Assembly: GCA_019237515.1 (NCBI GenBank)
Contig: JAFAGX010000104.1
Coordinates: forward strand, 1 to 6,475
Reading direction: 5' to 3'
Length of the DNA stretch: 6,475 nt
Source: Acidobacteriaceae bacterium
Lineage (GTDB): Bacteria > Acidobacteriota > Terriglobia > Terriglobales > SbA1
This document shows positions 6,100-6,475 of this stretch, piece by piece (the first letter of the stretch is position 1; each line of letters opens with the position of its first letter). The notes below the pieces were generated by a model. It saw nothing but the letters and a program-made list of their open reading frames with translations. It was not told where the DNA came from and searched no databases. The position numbers and the translations under genes were made by a program.

Positions 6100-6122
6100 T
6101 CAGAAAACCCACTGGCTATACT
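6093..6122 (+). promoter_or_regulatory. Sigma70-type promoter of the response regulator
   Basis: TTGACG (6093-6098) and TATACT (6117-6122) are separated by 18 bases. Each differs from consensus at one position (TTGACA and TATAAT). Transcription should begin near 6129, leaving a very short leader of about 17 bases that consists mainly of the ribosome binding site. It is the best promoter in the window. Confidence 0.7.
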
Positions 6123-6135
6123 TTTTGCAGGGCCC

Positions 6136-6141
6136 AGGAGG
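6136..6141 (+). promoter_or_regulatory. Strong Shine-Dalgarno of the response regulator
   Basis: AGGAGG, extended to AGGAGGAAG, lies 4 bases before ATG 6146 and fixes that start. Confidence 0.8.
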
Positions 6142-6145
6142 AAGT

Positions 6146-6475
6146 ATGTCCTTATCGGCAGTGATCGTGGACGACGAGCAACTCGCTCGCGACGAACTGG
6201 CCTTCCTTCTCAAAGATGTCGGCGACGTGGAGGTTGTGGCGCAGGGCAAGAACGGGGTTGAGGCGGTCAACTTGATCCGAGAACACAATCCCGACCTGGT
6301 TTTTCTGGATGTACAAATGCCCGGTCTGGACGGGTTTGGAGTTCTGCAAAAGCTCATCGATCGAAAAGTCCCTCTCCCAAGAATTGTTTTCGCAACCGCT
6401 TTCGATCAATACGCCGTCCAGGCTTTCGAAGTGAATGCCGTGGATTATCTACTCAAGCCCTTTGACAAGAAGCGG
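6146..6475 (+). CDS. LytTR-type response regulator, receiver domain (3' end cut by window)
   Basis: 110 codons remain open at the right edge. This is a nearly complete CheY-like receiver domain: acidic pocket Asp9-Asp10, phospho-acceptor Asp55 in VFLDVQMPGLDG, switch Thr84 in VFATAFDQYAVQAF, and Lys104 in DYLLKPF. The stretch ATAFDQYAVQAFEVNAVDYLLKPF-like (83-106) is the signature of LytR/AlgR/YpdB regulators, whose C-terminal half is a LytTR DNA-binding domain. That half lies outside the window, so the output domain is inferred. Such regulators are phosphorylated on the Asp by a membrane histidine kinase (often LytS-like, 5TM or 7TM type) and bind direct-repeat promoter sites. No kinase gene is visible here; it may follow downstream. 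The start at 6146 is fixed by AGGAGG and by the family N-terminus. Confidence 0.94.
   Translation, partial: MSLSAVIVDDEQLARDELAFLLKDVGDVEVVAQGKNGVEAVNLIREHNPDLVFLDVQMPGLDGFGVLQKLIDRKVPLPRIVFATAFDQYAVQAFEVNAVDYLLKPFDKKR

Larger units (their letters stand above)
5933..6145. promoter_or_regulatory. Divergent regulatory spacer between the DinB-like gene and the response regulator
   Basis: This 213-base stretch has no convincing gene. The right half carries the response-regulator promoter (listed separately). For the minus-strand DinB-like gene, TTGTCA (complement of 6023-6028) is a fair -35, but the nearest TATATG lies about 21 bases further on, too far for a standard sigma70 promoter. The same bases read TTGACA (6022-6027) on the plus strand, again without a -10 at 16-19 bases. 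Confidence 0.5.

Noticed and set aside
1..6475. A defence island, mobile element, CRISPR array or secondary-metabolite cluster
   Set aside because: I found no integrase, transposase, terminal repeats, spaced direct-repeat array, toxin-antitoxin pair or biosynthetic core gene. The genes are housekeeping, exported-unknown and signalling types.

Overview
The window looks like ordinary chromosomal DNA from a GC-moderate, Gram-negative, soil-type bacterium. The proteins resemble families common in Acidobacteriota (order Terriglobales or close), but that placement is an inference from protein style: exported DinB-like, DUF4412-like and M1-like proteins alongside a LytTR-type regulator. No marker gene in the window settles it. 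I see no transposase, integrase, tRNA, rRNA, CRISPR array, prophage gene or defence module.

Layout. Positions 1-851 (minus) hold the 5' part of a metallo-beta-lactamase/beta-CASP nuclease that runs off the left edge. A hairpin at 917-940 separates it from an upstream two-gene minus-strand unit (945-3361): rlmB, a 23S rRNA ribose methyltransferase, followed with a 4-base ATGA overlap by a secreted M1-peptidase-like protein that lacks the zinc-binding HEXXH motif. A 75-base divergent spacer (3362-3436) leads to a complete acetyl-CoA acetyltransferase (3437-4618, plus). After a 102-base spacer comes a secreted DUF4412/LolA-like protein (4721-5356, plus). Its stop codon directly abuts the stop codon of a convergent, exported DinB-like protein (5357-5932, minus), and the junction is a 14-base palindrome. 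A 213-base divergent spacer (5933-6145) carries a good sigma70-type promoter for a LytTR-type response regulator (6146-6475, plus), whose receiver domain is cut by the right edge.

The genes do not form one obvious pathway. rlmB acts on the ribosome, the beta-CASP protein probably on RNA, the thiolase in acyl-CoA metabolism, the three exported proteins in the envelope, and the response regulator in signalling. The most notable points are the M1-like protein with its lost metal site, coupled to rlmB; the exported DinB-like protein; the repeat at the response-regulator promoter; the palindromic stop-to-stop junction; and two TTG starts set by strong ribosome binding sites. I did not find a convincing undescribed multi-gene system.
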